A DNA stretch of 32,341 nt. Source: WLMZ01 sp037140375. GTDB taxonomy: Bacteria; Actinomycetota; Acidimicrobiia; Acidimicrobiales; Ilumatobacteraceae. A model generated the notes under the pieces. It made no database searches. It saw only the letters and a program-made list of their open reading frames with translations, and was not told the origin of the DNA. The stretch is taken from contig JBAXER010000029.1 of NCBI GenBank assembly GCA_037140375.1, forward strand, positions 1-32,341, written 5' to 3'. Position numbers and translations under genes: made by a program. Numbering within the stretch: position 1 is the stretch's first letter; each line of letters starts with the position of its first letter. Of this stretch, positions 23,956-30,778 are shown in pieces.

Positions 23956-25734
23956 GTGTGCAACGTGCCGATTCCTCCTCTGGCTGAAAGTTGGCGGCCT
24001 GCTATCGGCAAGACTGGCGGGGTGATCCACCATTACCTCACCGCCCGCGCCGAACTCGATGCTGCCGGCTCTCCGTTTGCTACCACCATCATCGATATCC
24101 GCGGGGTGCCGTCGAAGGCGTTTGTCTCGGCCCCGCCAACGATGCGCGCGCTGTGGGAAGCCACTGCTGGTCATGCCGACAAGGACTACCTCGTCTACGA
24201 AGACGAGCGCTACACCTACGGTGAGATCCAGAGTCAGGTGCGCAAGCTGGCTGCGCACTTGCTGGCCAACGGCGTAGAGCCGGGCACGCGCGTTGCCATT
24301 GCAATGCGTAACTACCCAGAGTGGATCGTGGGCTACTGGGCCACGGTGTCCATCGGCGCCGCGGTTGTGGGCATGAACGCATGGTGGACTCCACCAGAAA
24401 TGGAATACGCGCTCAACGACAGCGAGCCGCGTGCATTGATTGTCGACGACGAGCGCCTCGAGCGTTTGCTGCACATGCCCAGCCAGCGCGACATGCACAT
24501 CGTTGCGGTGCGCACCGATCGGGCCATCCCCACGAGTGGATCACGTTGGGCCGATGTGATGGCCGAGGCCGATCCGGGCTCGCTGCCCGATGTCGACATC
24601 GATTCCGACGACGACGCCACCATCTTCTACACCTCGGGCACCACGGGTTTCCCCAAGGGCGCGCAGCTCACGAACCGCGGCTCGGTCGCAAACATCTTGA
24701 ACATTGCAGCGATGAGCACTGCCGTTGCGATGTCAGAGCAAAAGGCCATTGCTGCTGGCGACGTGCCCGCTCCGCCACCCGGACCACCGGCACTGCCGCC
24801 ATCATTCATGGCTCCAACACCACTGTTTCACGTGACCGCTTGCAACTGCATCGTGCACCCAGCAACGCTGTCGGGCGCCAAGGTTGTGCTCATGTACAAG
24901 TGGGATCCAGGCCGCGCTCTCGAACTCATCGAGCGTGAGCAGGTCACCAACTTCTCGGGTGTTCCCACGATGAGTCGCGAGATGCTGATGCACCCCGATT
25001 GGGCAACGCGTGACACATCGTCGTTGGCCGGATTGGGTGGCGGCGGTGCCGCATTGCAGCCCGACCTCGTGCACAAGATCGCTGGCGCGCTCAAGCACGG
25101 TCAGCCATCCACCGGCTACGGCATGACCGAGACCCACGGAATCATCACCGCCAACTCGGCGCGTTGGTTCGTTGCCAAGCCCGAGTCGTGCGGGCCAGCG
25201 GTGCCAACGCTCGAGACCAAGTTGGTCGACGAAGACGGCAACGATTTGCCTGCCGGCCCCAACACTGTTGGTGTGCTGTGCGTGCGCGGTTGTATCACCA
25301 TCAAGGGCTACCTCAATCGGCCCGAAGCCACCGCCGACACCATCGTCGATGGTTGGTTGAACACGGGCGACATCGCCCGAATCGACGACGACGGGTTCAT
25401 CTACATTGTCGACCGCGCCAAAGACATGGTCATTCGTGGTGGCGAGAACGTGTACTGCAGCGAGGTCGAGACGGCGATCTATCACCACGACGCCATCGCC
25501 GAAGCATGCGTGTTCGGTATCCCCGAAGAGCGTTTGGGCGAAGAAGTTGCGGCCGTGCTCGTGTTGCGCCCAGGTCACGAACTGTCGGCCGACGAACTGC
25601 GTGAGTTCCTTGGCGCCAGCGTGGCCAAGCACAAGATCCCCACCAAGATCTGGTTCCGCGATGAGCCGATTCCGCGCAATGCCAGCGGGAAGTTCCTCAA
25701 GCGTGAGCTCAAAAAAGAGCTCACCGGAGAGTAG
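23956..25734 (+). CDS. Acyl-CoA synthetase (class I adenylate-forming enzyme)
   Basis: 592 residues as drawn. It activates a carboxylic acid with ATP and then forms the CoA thioester. Motifs: P-loop YTSGTTGFPKGAQ (225-237), STGYGMTETHGI, the hinge and ribose-binding region GWLNTGDIARIDDDGFIYIVDRAKDMVIRGGENV (split here into its known blocks), and catalytic Lys579 in NASGKFLK. A Pro/Ala-rich insert (about 268-284, PAPPPGPPALPP) lies in the N-domain and is unusual. The start is uncertain: GTG 23956 and GTG 24022 (570 residues, beginning IHHYLTARAEL) are both possible, and the second fits family N-termini better. It converges on the next gene with 12 bp between the stops. The acid substrate is unknown; fatty or aryl acids are likely. 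Confidence 0.93.
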   Translation: MCNVPIPPLAESWRPAIGKTGGVIHHYLTARAELDAAGSPFATTIIDIRGVPSKAFVSAPPTMRALWEATAGHADKDYLVYEDERYTYGEIQSQVRKLAAHLLANGVEPGTRVAIAMRNYPEWIVGYWATVSIGAAVVGMNAWWTPPEMEYALNDSEPRALIVDDERLERLLHMPSQRDMHIVAVRTDRAIPTSGSRWADVMAEADPGSLPDVDIDSDDDATIFYTSGTTGFPKGAQLTNRGSVANILNIAAMSTAVAMSEQKAIAAGDVPAPPPGPPALPPSFMAPTPLFHVTACNCIVHPATLSGAKVVLMYKWDPGRALELIEREQVTNFSGVPTMSREMLMHPDWATRDTSSLAGLGGGGAALQPDLVHKIAGALKHGQPSTGYGMTETHGIITANSARWFVAKPESCGPAVPTLETKLVDEDGNDLPAGPNTVGVLCVRGCITIKGYLNRPEATADTIVDGWLNTGDIARIDDDGFIYIVDRAKDMVIRGGENVYCSEVETAIYHHDAIAEACVFGIPEERLGEEVAAVLVLRPGHELSADELREFLGASVAKHKIPTKIWFRDEPIPRNASGKFLKRELKKELTGE

Positions 25735-25746
25735 AAGTGGCGGCGC

Positions 25747-26247
25747 TTAGATCGGGTCGCTGATCCGTTCGAGCGTCACCACGACTCCGCCCATGTCGGG
25801 GCGGGTCCAGATCATGTGGCCGTCGGCATCAAGGCGGCGCGTGACTTCGATGCCGGGCATCCCAATGGGCCGCAACACGAACACACCGTCTTCGTACGAC
25901 GCGACTACGTGGATAGGTGTCGTGTAGTCGAACACCGAAACGTCGTGCACGGCGTTGGCTTCAGTGCCATCGGCGCGAGCGTCGGAGATGGTGCCGCCGC
26001 CGCAGTCGACAATGCGGTTGCCGCACTGCTCAATGCGCTCGCTGTAGCTCAACAGGCGATCGCCTTCGGGTACGGGTTGTCCGCCGCGCAGAGCGCGCAC
26101 GACCTTCCAGATGCCACGCAGATCTGGAGCTCCAGCCACCAACGGTTCGTTGCATCCAGCGAGGATCAGCGGTGGAAAGTTGGGGCCGTATCCGCCTGCG
26201 GGAGTATGGGCGACAGGAATGTCATCGGCAGCAAGTTCGAGAGTCAC
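25747..26247 (-). CDS. Hypothetical protein
   Basis: 166 residues with no signal peptide or membrane segment. A central GIWKVVRALRGGQPVPEGDRLL resembles the opening of lipocalin-like barrels, and three cysteines near 32, 75 and 82 could bind a ligand or metal, but I recognise no family. Start codon GTG 26247 lacks a ribosome site and lies 6 nt after TAGGGT, a leaderless layout. The stop is 12 bp from the convergent acyl-CoA synthetase stop. Confidence 0.65.
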   Translation of the reverse strand: MTLELAADDIPVAHTPAGGYGPNFPPLILAGCNEPLVAGAPDLRGIWKVVRALRGGQPVPEGDRLLSYSERIEQCGNRIVDCGGGTISDARADGTEANAVHDVSVFDYTTPIHVVASYEDGVFVLRPIGMPGIEVTRRLDADGHMIWTRPDMGGVVVTLERISDPI

Positions 26248-26253
26248 GTCGTG

Positions 26254-26259
26254 ACCCTA
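26254..26259 (-). promoter_or_regulatory. Leaderless-type -10 box for the hypothetical gene
   Basis: TAGGGT on the minus strand followed by 6 nt and GTG 26247. It supports a leaderless mRNA and this start. Confidence 0.45.
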
Positions 26260-26301
26260 CATGCCTGCTCTTCGACGGCTGAGGTAGTTCAGCGCCGTGG
26301 C

Positions 26302-27282
26302 CTAGCGGCCCTTCTTGCCTGACTTACCCGAAGCGCCGCCGTGATCGTCGATGCCGTCGCCGTTGGAGTCGTCGTCAGTTGAGTTCGACTTGCCATCGCC
26401 GTCGACATCGTCGTCAGATGAGTTCGACTTGCCATCGCCGTCGATGTCATCGTCGACTGAGTTCGACTTGCCGTCGCCGTCGGCATCGGTGTCTACAGCA
26501 TCGAGGATGCCATCGCCGTCAATGTCCTTCTCAGCGACTGCGCCATTGGAGAGTTCGTCGCCGTCGACATCGTTGTCGGAACCGTTGCTGGATCCGTCGC
26601 CGTCTACGTCGGAGTCGTTGCCGTTGCTGGATCCATCGCCGTCGGCGTCGCTATCGATGCCATCTCGGATGCCATCGCCGTCGATGTCTTTCTCGTTCGA
26701 TGCGCCGTTTGGCAGGGCATCGCCGTCTACGTCGGAGTCGTTTCCGTTGCTTGATCCGTCGCCGTCGACATCGTCGTCAAGGCCGTTTGAGCGATGGTCG
26801 CCGTCTACATCTGAGTCGCGGCCGTTGCGCACTCCGTCGCCGTCAACGTCTGAGTCTTGGCTGTTTGAGAGGCCGTCACCGTCGACGTCACGGTCGGAAC
26901 CGTTCGCCGAGGAGTCGCCATCCATGTCGTTGTCCGAGGTGTCGGGGCTACCGTCGCCGTCGATGTCCTTCTCGTTTGAGGCACCGTTCAAGTCGCCGTC
27001 GCCGTCGACATCGTGGTCATTCACGTTCGGGATGCGATCGCCATCTACGTCTGAGTCGGAGCCGTTGCGAATGCCGTCACCGTCTACGTCTGGATCGACC
27101 TTGTTTGCAATGCCATCGTGGTCGTTGTCGAGTTTCGACGACGAAGCCGAGGCAACGCCTCCTTGGCTGGCGCCAACAAAGGCAACGGCAGGGGCGAGGG
27201 CGAAGAATGAAGCGGCTCCGGCGCGAACCAAACGGCTGCGAAGGCTCTTCTCGGCGTAACGACGCGAGGTAGATGGCAACAT
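26302..27282 (-). CDS. Secreted acidic Asp/Gly repeat protein (thrombospondin type 3-like)
   Basis: 326 residues. The signal peptide (about 1-46) has several Arg, then AGAASFFALAPAVAFVGA, and a likely cut after ASA. Residues 51-313 are almost entirely calcium-binding-type repeats D-x-D-x-D-G-D-G-x-x-N-G, 20 units at a 13-residue period, with three 15-residue steps that carry EKDIDGDG. The tail is basic (GKSGKKGR). Thrombospondin type 3 repeats of this kind bind Ca2+ cooperatively; the Cys residues of animal versions are absent. No anchor is seen, so it is probably released or bound electrostatically. ATG 27282 has GGGGGA upstream. A longer frame to 27345 lacks a ribosome site. Confidence 0.88.
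   Translation of the reverse strand: MLPSTSRRYAEKSLRSRLVRAGAASFFALAPAVAFVGASQGGVASASSSKLDNDHDGIANKVDPDVDGDGIRNGSDSDVDGDRIPNVNDHDVDGDGDLNGASNEKDIDGDGSPDTSDNDMDGDSSANGSDRDVDGDGLSNSQDSDVDGDGVRNGRDSDVDGDHRSNGLDDDVDGDGSSNGNDSDVDGDALPNGASNEKDIDGDGIRDGIDSDADGDGSSNGNDSDVDGDGSSNGSDNDVDGDELSNGAVAEKDIDGDGILDAVDTDADGDGKSNSVDDDIDGDGKSNSSDDDVDGDGKSNSTDDDSNGDGIDDHGGASGKSGKKGR
26344..27132 (-). repeat. 39-bp coding repeat array (20 units)
   Basis: The DNA encoding the 13-residue units: 20 imperfect repeats of 39 bp with three 45-bp steps. On the plus strand each unit contains a variant of CCGTCGACATC or CCGTCTACGTC. Repeats of this similarity can expand or contract by recombination. The array also produces two long spurious plus-strand reading frames. 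Confidence 0.85.
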
Positions 27283-27687
27283 TTTGGGTCCCCCTAGAGA
27301 CGAGCAGCGCTGCTTCGCGCATGTAGTAGATGGCCAAGATCGCATGCGTCCGCGGAGATGTCAACCGCTCTGAACGAGATTGGGCCAAAGGTCCATATGG
27401 TGTGCGACTCAAGGCCTAAGACCAGCGCCGTCGTGTCTGACGCCGACGACTTCGGCGCTGACATCCGCTCGCCTTGTTGCATGGGCGCGATTTGGGACAG
27501 CAGTTGTCCCAAACCGCGCCCATGCTCACGGGTTGGTGGCGAAGGCTTCACGCTGATTGAGAGGGCGGCGAGTCAGCGCCACCTCAAATCAGCGATACGG
27601 TTCGAAGACCACGGTTGCTGAAGGGTTCCAACAACGGACTCCGGCCACTGCAGACACAGGAGATCGCACGGCTCGAGAGGCCCCACC
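27283..27687. promoter_or_regulatory. 405-bp divergent region with palindrome and leader hairpins
   Basis: No gene fits. It holds, left to right: a perfect 12-bp palindrome AGCAGCGCTGCT (27303-27314); a stem with CAGCGCCG / CGGCGCTG arms (27423-27430, 27453-27460) extended inside by further pairs; dispersed palindrome copy 3; and a stem CGCTGATT / AATCAGCG (27551-27558, 27587-27594) with inner pairs GGCG / CGCC. The last lies about 95 nt before the DUF3048 gene and would be in its leader. GAGAGG precedes ATG 27688. No known riboswitch is recognised. Confidence 0.5.
27479..27525. repeat. Dispersed palindrome, copy 3
   Basis: 21-nt arms (27479-27499 and 27505-27525) around loop GCAGT, with one mismatch (right arm AAACCG). 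It is the only copy that does not directly follow a stop codon; it lies between two divergent genes, 163 bp before the DUF3048 start. The left flank GCCTTGT matches the flank type at copies 1 (inverted) and 4. Confidence 0.9.
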
Positions 27688-28854
27688 ATGCGCAGCAACG
27701 ATCAGTCGAGAATCAGGTCGGACGACACAGCGCCCCAGGGTCTGCCGACGCCATTTTCTCGGCGGCGAGCGCTCGCCCTTGCAGGTGGGGTAGTGCTCTT
27801 TGGGGCGTGCAGCGATTGGTCCGCCGAGAAGCCTTCCACCGGGGCCACGGCGATCGTCGCAGGTGACAGTGCCCCATCGACCGACGTGGCATCGTCCCTC
27901 AATTCGTCGACCACCGGGTTGCCTTCGCCCACTACGGTGCCAGCGCCGGTTGGTCCGGTGGCGCCATTGACCGGTCGGCCCGTCACCGATTCGGCGATGT
28001 TGTCGAGGGTCGCGCTCGTGGTGAAGGTCAGCAACGACACGGGCGCCCGCCCACAAACTGGACTCAATGATGCCGACATCATCTTCGAGGCTTGGGGGGC
28101 AGGGCCAACGCGTTTCGCCACCGTCTGGCACAGTTCCGATGCCGATTTTGTCGGGCCGATCCGCTCGTGCCGTGAACAAGACGTGAACCTTGTGGGCGGA
28201 TTCAACCGAGCGGTATTTGCATGCTCTGGCGGAAACCCCGGCAATATCGCGCTGCTTCGCGCCTCAGACCTGTTGCTCATCAAAGAGGGTCAGGGCCCCG
28301 GTTGGGAGCTCGACCCAACGCGCAATCGGCCGCACAAAACGCATGCCAACACGGCGCTGCTGCGGTCGAATGCCGGCCCCGATCGCTCGGGCCCAGCGCA
28401 GCAGTTTCGGTACCGAGCCGAGGGGCAAGCGTCTACCGCGGGCCTTCCGATTTCGGGCTTCAATCTGCAGATCCAACAGGTGCTTGCGCAGTGGCGTTAC
28501 GACATCTCCTCCGGTACCTACTTGCGGTCGCAAGATCATGCGCCACACGTGCTTGCCGACGGCAAACAGGTGTCCACCGAGAACGTGGTTGTGATGTGGC
28601 TCGACTATGCGCCCAGCCACACCGACAATCGTTCGCCCGATGGCAACACCACGGGGAGCAACACGGCGATGGTCTTCACGGGTGGTCGCCTCATCGGCGG
28701 CACATGGTCGCGCTCGAATCGGCTTGACCCATTTGTGCTCACCGACACCGAGGGAGCACCGATTCTGCTGACACCCGGGCGCACGTTTGTTGAGTTGCCG
28801 AACAGTGGCAAGGGCATCATCAAGGGTAAGGACACCTTCACTCCGGTGGTCTGA
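27688..28854 (+). CDS. DUF3048 (YerB-like) lipoprotein with twin-arginine signal
   Basis: 388 residues. The signal has FSRRRALALAGG (23-34) and the lipobox LFGAC with Cys41, suggesting Tat-dependent export and lipid anchoring. A Ser/Thr/Pro-rich linker (about 42-92) precedes the DUF3048 domain: PLTGRPV, ARPQTGLNDADIIFEAWG and RFATVWHS, and later FNLQIQQVLAQWRYD with VVVMWLDYAPSH. The family (B. subtilis YerB) is extracytoplasmic with no established activity. GAGAGG lies 7 nt before the ATG, at the end of a long, structured leader. A dispersed palindrome follows the stop by 14 nt. Confidence 0.9.
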   Translation: MRSNDQSRIRSDDTAPQGLPTPFSRRRALALAGGVVLFGACSDWSAEKPSTGATAIVAGDSAPSTDVASSLNSSTTGLPSPTTVPAPVGPVAPLTGRPVTDSAMLSRVALVVKVSNDTGARPQTGLNDADIIFEAWGAGPTRFATVWHSSDADFVGPIRSCREQDVNLVGGFNRAVFACSGGNPGNIALLRASDLLLIKEGQGPGWELDPTRNRPHKTHANTALLRSNAGPDRSGPAQQFRYRAEGQASTAGLPISGFNLQIQQVLAQWRYDISSGTYLRSQDHAPHVLADGKQVSTENVVVMWLDYAPSHTDNRSPDGNTTGSNTAMVFTGGRLIGGTWSRSNRLDPFVLTDTEGAPILLTPGRTFVELPNSGKGIIKGKDTFTPVV

Positions 28855-28868
28855 GCCCAAACCCTGTT

Positions 28869-28915
28869 GCATGGGCGCGATTTGAGACAACTGCTGTCCC
28901 AAATCGCGCCCATGG
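28869..28915. repeat. Dispersed palindrome, copy 4
   Basis: 20-nt arms (28870-28889 and 28895-28914) around loop ACTGC, with one mismatch (left arm GAGACA instead of GGGACA) and a lost outer pair. It lies in the 101-bp gap between the convergent DUF3048 and YjdM-like genes, 14 nt after one stop and 40 nt from the other, so it could serve as a two-way transcript end. Confidence 0.9.
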
Positions 28916-28955
28916 AATTGGGGTGGGGACGTGGGCGAGCCGATTCGAAGCGGCG

Positions 28956-29291
28956 CTAGGCCTTCTTGACGAACTTGGCCTTGAGCAGGATGGCGCGGCC
29001 GTTGATCTTGCAGTCGATTTCGTGATCGCCCGAGATCAGGCGAATGCCCACAACTTTCGTGCCGATCTTGATCGTGTCGTTCGAGCCCTTGAGCGTGAGG
29101 CCCTTGGTGAGCAACACCGCATCGCCGTCGTGCAGCACGATGCCGTTCGCATCGCGGATCTCTCCGAGGTCGTTGGGATCGCCCGTGCTGGCGTCCCACT
29201 CGTGTCCACACGTAGCGCACTCGTGATCACCAGCGGCCGTCGTGAGAATGTCGGTCATCGTGCAGATGGGGCAGGCCGTGGTGGAATCCAT
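28956..29291 (-). CDS. yjdM: YjdM/PhnA family zinc-ribbon protein
   Basis: 111 residues. The N-terminal zinc ribbon has CPIC (C7, C10) and CATC (C25, C28). The C-terminal PhnA domain has GIVLHDGDAVLLTKGLTLKGS and the family core GTKVVGIRLISGDHEIDCKI. Despite the historical name 'alkylphosphonate uptake', no phn genes are nearby and no role in phosphonate use is established; the E. coli homologue is YjdM. ATG 29291 has a TAGACC box 6 nt upstream and no ribosome site. Confidence 0.93.
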   Translation of the reverse strand: MDSTTACPICTMTDILTTAAGDHECATCGHEWDASTGDPNDLGEIRDANGIVLHDGDAVLLTKGLTLKGSNDTIKIGTKVVGIRLISGDHEIDCKINGRAILLKAKFVKKA

Positions 29292-29297
29292 CGCAAC

Positions 29298-29303
29298 GGT
29301 CTA
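29298..29303 (-). promoter_or_regulatory. Leaderless-type -10 box for the YjdM-like gene
   Basis: TAGACC on the minus strand, 6 nt before ATG 29291. It deviates from TANNNT in the last base. It lies 28 bp from the -10 box of the divergent LPxTG gene. Confidence 0.4.
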
Positions 29304-29330
29304 CCAGTGCTGAGTGGGGACCTTGTGCTC

Positions 29331-29336
29331 TAGTGC
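29331..29336 (+). promoter_or_regulatory. Leaderless-type -10 box for the LPxTG gene
   Basis: TAGTGC followed by 8 nt and GTG 29345. It favours that GTG over GTG 29333, which lies inside the box, and over GTG 29366. Confidence 0.35.
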
Positions 29337-29344
29337 GAAGCGGG

Positions 29345-30211
29345 GTGACGCCGTACGTTGACCAAGTGGAGAACTATTCGCAGTTCGTGAGGCGCGCAGT
29401 GGCGGCGTCGTTGGTGTTGGTATCAACAATGGTGGTGGGCGTCGGCTCAGCGACAGCGGTGCTTGCCGACGCGTCGGTGCTCTCGATCACTCCGACGATG
29501 GCTCGAGTGGGGGACACGATCACGGTGTCAGGTCAATCGTGCGTCGCCGGCCAAAACCTGACCGAAGTACGCGTGGACACGGCCTACACCGGCACGGCGC
29601 GGGCATCGACACAGGTGGCTCTCGATCTTGCATCGCTCGCCATTACGCAGACTGCGGGTGGGTTTTCGTTCACGTACGTTCCCGTAGAACCCGAGGTAGA
29701 GCTGGGCTTTCAGGTCACGTGTAGCGACGGTTCGGTCGCCTCGTCTCCGGCCCGCAAGGTCTGGGTGTTCGGTCCGTATGGAAGACACTGGTTTCTCCAG
29801 TCAGGCAGTGCGTTGGCAGCCACGGCGGGCGCCACGGTGAATGTCGTGATTCGGTCGATGGACTGTGTCGAAGGATCGTTGGCCACGGTCACCTTGGGAC
29901 GACATCTCAACACACTTGCTGGCAGCGTCGAAGGAACCATCACAAACGGAGTGCTCGACGTGATGATGCTTGTCGCCTCATCCGCTACGAGTTCGGTCTC
30001 CGACCTCGAGATGCGATGCGAATCTGTGCGCGGCGGCACCCTGTCGGACCTGCGTCCGTTTGCAGTGAGTGAGCTTGGCAAGCCACTGCCCGCAACCGGT
30101 GGCGTGAGTTCCGGTGAACTCGTGATCGCGTCGCTTCTTGTGCTGGCAGGCCTGGGTCTGATTGGGCGTCGCCACGATCGGCGGATGACCAAGCGCGCAA
30201 CACCGCGTTAA
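29345..30211 (+). CDS. LPxTG-type cell-wall surface protein
   Basis: 288 residues from GTG 29345. A signal peptide (FVRRAVAASLVLVSTMVVGVGSA, ending near ADA) precedes two beta-rich regions, the first opening SVLSITPTMARVGDTITVSGQ like an Ig/IPT domain. The C-terminus is a complete sortase signal: LPATGG (248-253), hydrophobic ELVIASLLVLAGLGLIG, then the basic tail RRHDRRMTKR. It would be covalently linked to peptidoglycan by a sortase encoded elsewhere. Scattered Cys suggest one or two disulfides. The start is uncertain (GTG 29333 or 29366 also possible). Its stop is 1 bp from that of the convergent SRPBCC gene. Confidence 0.82.
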   Translation: MTPYVDQVENYSQFVRRAVAASLVLVSTMVVGVGSATAVLADASVLSITPTMARVGDTITVSGQSCVAGQNLTEVRVDTAYTGTARASTQVALDLASLAITQTAGGFSFTYVPVEPEVELGFQVTCSDGSVASSPARKVWVFGPYGRHWFLQSGSALAATAGATVNVVIRSMDCVEGSLATVTLGRHLNTLAGSVEGTITNGVLDVMMLVASSATSSVSDLEMRCESVRGGTLSDLRPFAVSELGKPLPATGGVSSGELVIASLLVLAGLGLIGRRHDRRMTKRATPR

Positions 30212-30212
30212 C

Positions 30213-30704
30213 TCACGTGGCGGCGAGGACGCTGTCGATCTGACTCATCGCCGCTGCGAGGCCTTCTTCCATTCCCATCGCGAGTACTTGCTCCATCGCC
30301 GCTGTCGACGGGAACTGTGACTCGAGAACCATGCGTGTGTTGCCGTTAGGCAACGACGCGAAGGTGACGACAAGCGTTGTCACGGGCAACTCTGCATTGG
30401 GGTTGCCATCGGAGTCGGCGAAGCCATCGACAAGCTCAAGGCGATGCGGAGCATCGACAGCAAGCACCGTCCACCAGCCGTGGTGTTGATCTCCTTCGGG
30501 ACCGGTCATGAAGTAGCTGACCTTGCCCTCGGGGCGGAGTTCGTGGTCCACCACAGTGGCTGGGTATGTGGGCGGACCCCACCAGCGCTCAAGCTTGCGT
30601 GGATCGGCCCACAGCTGCCACGCGCTGTCGAGCGGAGCGGCCCATTCGCTGAAGACCGTCATGGTCGATAGCGCCAGATCTTTACTGATGTCGGTAACAG
30701 GCAT
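30213..30704 (-). CDS. SRPBCC-fold (AHSA1-like) protein
   Basis: 163 residues with the START/Bet v 1-like ligand-binding fold of the AHSA1/SRPBCC family. The helix-strand start VFSEWAAPLDSAWQLWADPRKLERWWGPP is diagnostic, followed by GWWTVLAVDAPHRLELVDGF and VVTFASLPNGNTRMVLESQF. The family binds hydrophobic ligands or acts with ArsR regulators, but no ArsR gene is adjacent. ATG 30704 has GGGAA upstream; a longer frame to 30746 does not. It is divergent from the carboxylesterase. Confidence 0.88.
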   Translation of the reverse strand: MPVTDISKDLALSTMTVFSEWAAPLDSAWQLWADPRKLERWWGPPTYPATVVDHELRPEGKVSYFMTGPEGDQHHGWWTVLAVDAPHRLELVDGFADSDGNPNAELPVTTLVVTFASLPNGNTRMVLESQFPSTAAMEQVLAMGMEEGLAAAMSQIDSVLAAT

Positions 30705-30747
30705 CGGCTTCCCTTTCGTGAGATCGCCCAGGTGTGCGTCGAGCACT

Positions 30748-30753
30748 TATGGT
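30748..30753 (+). promoter_or_regulatory. Possible -10 box for the carboxylesterase
   Basis: TATGGT, leaving a leader of about 19 nt with the ribosome site GGGGGG before ATG 30779. This is a conventional leadered start. No -35 box is clear. Confidence 0.35.
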
Positions 30754-30778
30754 AGGGCAACGACATCGGGGGGTCATT

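Noticed and set aside
25706..25723. GAGCTC-AAAAAA-GAGCTC at the end of the acyl-CoA synthetase as a terminator
   Set aside because: It lies inside the coding sequence of a conserved Lys-rich C-terminus, and the stem is only 6 bp; chance is the simpler explanation.
26344..27132. CRISPR-like regular spacing
   Set aside because: The regular 39-bp period is coding (13 residues per unit), with no separate spacers and no cas genes.
26351..27272. Two long plus-strand reading frames (about 300 codons each) through the acidic repeat gene
   Set aside because: They mirror the 39-bp repeats, giving only Ser/Pro- or Arg-rich low-complexity peptides, and lie opposite a gene with a signal peptide and a ribosome site.
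27294..27551. Reading frames containing a shared peptide GQ(L/Q)LSQIAPM around the palindromes (also near 20150 and 28900)
   Set aside because: The common peptide is just the translation of the palindrome arms in frames that happen to be open; the position of the frame relative to genes is not conserved.
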